Shown: piece by piece, positions 5,420 to 6,519 of the stretch
Layout: each line of letters opens with the position of its first letter
How positions within the stretch are numbered: position 1 is the stretch's first letter
From: an uncultured Eisenbergiella sp.
GTDB taxonomy: Bacteria; Bacillota; Clostridia; Lachnospirales; Lachnospiraceae
Assembly: GCA_947626725.1 (NCBI GenBank)
Contig: CANQTI010000109.1
Span: forward strand, 1-6,519
Length of the DNA stretch: 6,519 bases
Direction: 5' to 3'
Notes under the pieces: generated by a model
Database searches by the model: none
What the model saw: the letters and a program-made list of their open reading frames with translations, nothing else
What the model was told of the DNA's origin: nothing
Position numbers and translations under genes: made by a program

Positions 5420-6211
5420 ATGAATAGAACGATTCTGACCTGTGAGGACACGGCGGAAGGAATCCTGACTGCAGTCTATCAGGCCTATGCGTGGAAGCTG
5501 CGGCCGGAGCATACCGAAATTCAGGTTGGAGAGGCGGATCTATGTCTGTTCGCTTCTTACCGGCGCGTGGAAACGGACGCCGCGCTGGCGAAGAAGGTGG
5601 CAGCCACGGTCATCCGGCGGTTCGGGGAAGAGGCCTGGGAGGATATCAGCTATGCGCTGGCCGCGCATGACGCCGGGCGGGGACAGGCTGTTTATCAGGC
5701 GGTAGCGGCAGGACTGGCGGGCAGGATCCGGGGGCCGCTGATGCAGGGGCTTACCGATGGCGCGGTGCGAAAGGTATTTGAACTGAGCCGACATATGCAT
5801 CGGGAGGCGCAGCGCATGATACAGTTCCTGCGGTTTAGGGAGCTGGAGGGAGGCGTACTGTTTGCACGTATCGAACCCTGTGAAAATGTGATTGCGCTGG
5901 TGACACCGCACTTCGCAGACCGCTTCCCGTTGGAGAATTTCGTGATCGCGGATATCGGACATAGGATTGTGGCCGTGCATCCTGCCGGGAAAGACTGGTT
6001 TTTGGTCTGGCCGGACGGTGAGACAGCGGAGCGTTTTGAGCGGATGTCGGAGCGCTGCAGTGCGGCGGAAAAAGAGATCGCGGAGCTGTTCCGATGCTTT
6101 TTCGTTTCCACTGGTATTCGGGATCGAAAGAACCGGAAGCTGCAAAAGCAGCTGCTCCCGCTCCGATATCGTGGGACGATGACAGAGTTTGATCCGCAGG
6201 AAATTCTGTAG
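5420..6211 (+). CDS. DUF4130/TIGR03915-type putative DNA metabolism protein, partner of the radical SAM protein
   Basis: The 263-residue product matches the family found next to the DNA-repair radical SAM protein. It has DTAEGILTAVYQAYAW at 10-25, the central SRHMHREAQRMIQFLRFRE (about 123-141) followed by VTPHFADRFP (161-170) and FVIADIGHR, and a C-terminal segment IRDRKNRKLQKQLLPLRY (233-250). In many bacteria this domain is fused in front of uracil-DNA glycosylase. Here it stops at the normal length of the stand-alone form, so any glycosylase must come from elsewhere. No catalytic activity is established; a role in DNA repair with the upstream protein is inferred from family co-occurrence. 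The start at 5420 follows GGAGG at 5410-5414; an in-frame ATG at 5408 is less well placed. Codon use resembles the radical SAM gene. Confidence 0.9.
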   Translation: MNRTILTCEDTAEGILTAVYQAYAWKLRPEHTEIQVGEADLCLFASYRRVETDAALAKKVAATVIRRFGEEAWEDISYALAAHDAGRGQAVYQAVAAGLAGRIRGPLMQGLTDGAVRKVFELSRHMHREAQRMIQFLRFRELEGGVLFARIEPCENVIALVTPHFADRFPLENFVIADIGHRIVAVHPAGKDWFLVWPDGETAERFERMSERCSAAEKEIAELFRCFFVSTGIRDRKNRKLQKQLLPLRYRGTMTEFDPQEIL

Positions 6212-6299
6212 GGGAAGTTCCGCTCTGGAAACGGGGAAGGGCGGAAACAGAACGGTACGCATCCTGGATCATATGAAATATAAAATTCGCCGGAGGCTC

Positions 6300-6322
6300 C
6301 ATGTCCGAATGGACATGATTTT
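6300..6322 (+). terminator. Weak terminator candidate after the DUF4130 gene
   Basis: CATGTCC (6300-6306) pairs with GGACATG (6311-6317) over GAAT, followed by ATTTTA. The T-run is short. A further inverted pair, TTCCGC (6218-6223) with GCGGAA (6241-6246), lies just after the stop codon. Confidence 0.45.
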
Positions 6323-6353
6323 ATCCCCGCTTTCTGTACAGAGTCGAAAAAGA

Positions 6354-6383
6354 TTGCCCTAGACCGTCAAAACGTGATATGCT
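6354..6383 (+). promoter_or_regulatory. Promoter of the last, partial gene
   Basis: TTGCCC (6354-6359) and TATGCT (6378-6383) are 18 bases apart. A TG one base before the -10 box (6375-6376) makes it an extended -10 promoter. Transcription would begin near 6390, giving a leader of about 70 bases that contains the hairpin at 6407-6449. Confidence 0.6.
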
Positions 6384-6406
6384 GAAAAAAGCAGGTTGAA
6401 AAAACA

Positions 6407-6449
6407 GCCGCCGTGAGAGCCCGTCCGCCGGGCTCTGTTCGCCGGCGGC
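6407..6449 (+). promoter_or_regulatory. Two-tier GC-rich hairpin abutting a ribosome binding site
   Basis: The inner stem pairs 6416-6423 with 6429-6436 (8 pairs, 5-base loop). The outer stem pairs GCCGCCG (6407-6413) with CGGCGGC (6443-6449). The ribosome binding site GGGGAG begins at 6450, directly after the stem. No T-run follows, so this is not a standard terminator; control of translation or mRNA stability is a possible role. Confidence 0.5.
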
Positions 6450-6461
6450 GGGGAGCGGTAC

Positions 6462-6519
6462 ATGGAGATCAGAATATCAGTCCGGGGGCTGGTGGAGTTC
6501 CTTCTGCGTTCCGGAGATA
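6462..6519 (+). CDS. N-terminus of a probable Rad3/XPD-like helicase with nuclease domain (cut by window end)
   Basis: Only 19 codons plus one base are visible, reading MEIRISVRGLVEFLLRSGD. The ATG at 6462 is preceded by GGGGAG (6450-6455) at good spacing. The sequence resembles the conserved start 'I.VR.LVEF.LRSGDID' of clostridial ATP-dependent helicases of the DinG/Rad3 group, which carry an N-terminal PD-(D/E)XK nuclease-like region. That role would fit beside the DNA-repair pair upstream. The assignment rests on a very short stretch and on recall of the family start, so it is tentative; the gene start itself is well supported. Confidence 0.6.
   Translation, partial: MEIRISVRGLVEFLLRSGD

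Noticed and set aside
6292..6318. Five-codon mini frame (MSEWT) with GGAGG four bases upstream
   Set aside because: It coincides with the hairpin after the DUF4130 gene, so the ATG and TGA arise from the palindrome. Nothing suggests an attenuator here, as a separate promoter follows.
1..6519. CRISPR array, intact insertion sequence or toxin-antitoxin pair
   Set aside because: There is no regularly spaced repeat, no transposase motif and no small two-gene pair with ribosome binding sites.

Overview
The window looks like a piece of chromosome from a Clostridia-type Firmicute, probably a Lachnospiraceae-like gut anaerobe. This rests on moderate GC content, strong AGGAGG-type ribosome binding sites, A-type -35/-10 promoters, short hairpin plus T-run terminators, and a family mix common in that group: a YkgJ cysteine-cluster protein, a DNA-repair radical SAM protein with its partner, and the start of what resembles a nuclease/helicase. 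The genus cannot be fixed from sequence alone.

Left region (1-1072): a tRNA-Lys(TTT) gene with its own terminator is followed by the decayed C-terminal end of a tyrosine recombinase on the minus strand, with the end of its reading frame towards the tRNA. This is the usual footprint of an element that integrated at a tRNA 3' end and was lost. A short orphan reading frame (452-649) of unknown origin follows. The next 420 bases hold no convincing protein gene. They do contain a promoter, a predicted compact structured RNA of about 100 nt closed by a long stem and a T-run, and a second hairpin with two mutually exclusive foldings.

Middle region (1073-3825): a ykgJ-family gene with a GTG start and its own terminator is followed by a glycoside hydrolase family 30 gene with its own promoter and a CcpA-site-like motif. 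Directly after the GH30 gene lies a second, truncated copy of the ykgJ 3' end plus its terminator. The first 93 bp of the two copies match at 89 positions, and the terminators are recognisably related but more diverged. The GH30 gene is therefore bracketed by a direct repeat of its upstream neighbour's tail, which suggests it was inserted as a cassette.

Right region (3826-6519): a near-consensus promoter drives a radical SAM protein of the 'DNA modification/repair' family (CxxxCxxC motif plus helix-hairpin-helix). A structured 118-nt gap separates it from its regular partner, a DUF4130/TIGR03915-type putative DNA metabolism protein, which in other bacteria can be fused to uracil-DNA glycosylase. 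After another promoter and a strong leader hairpin, the first 19 codons of a further gene appear. They resemble the N-terminus of a Rad3/XPD-like helicase-nuclease, so this side of the window is probably a DNA-repair neighbourhood.
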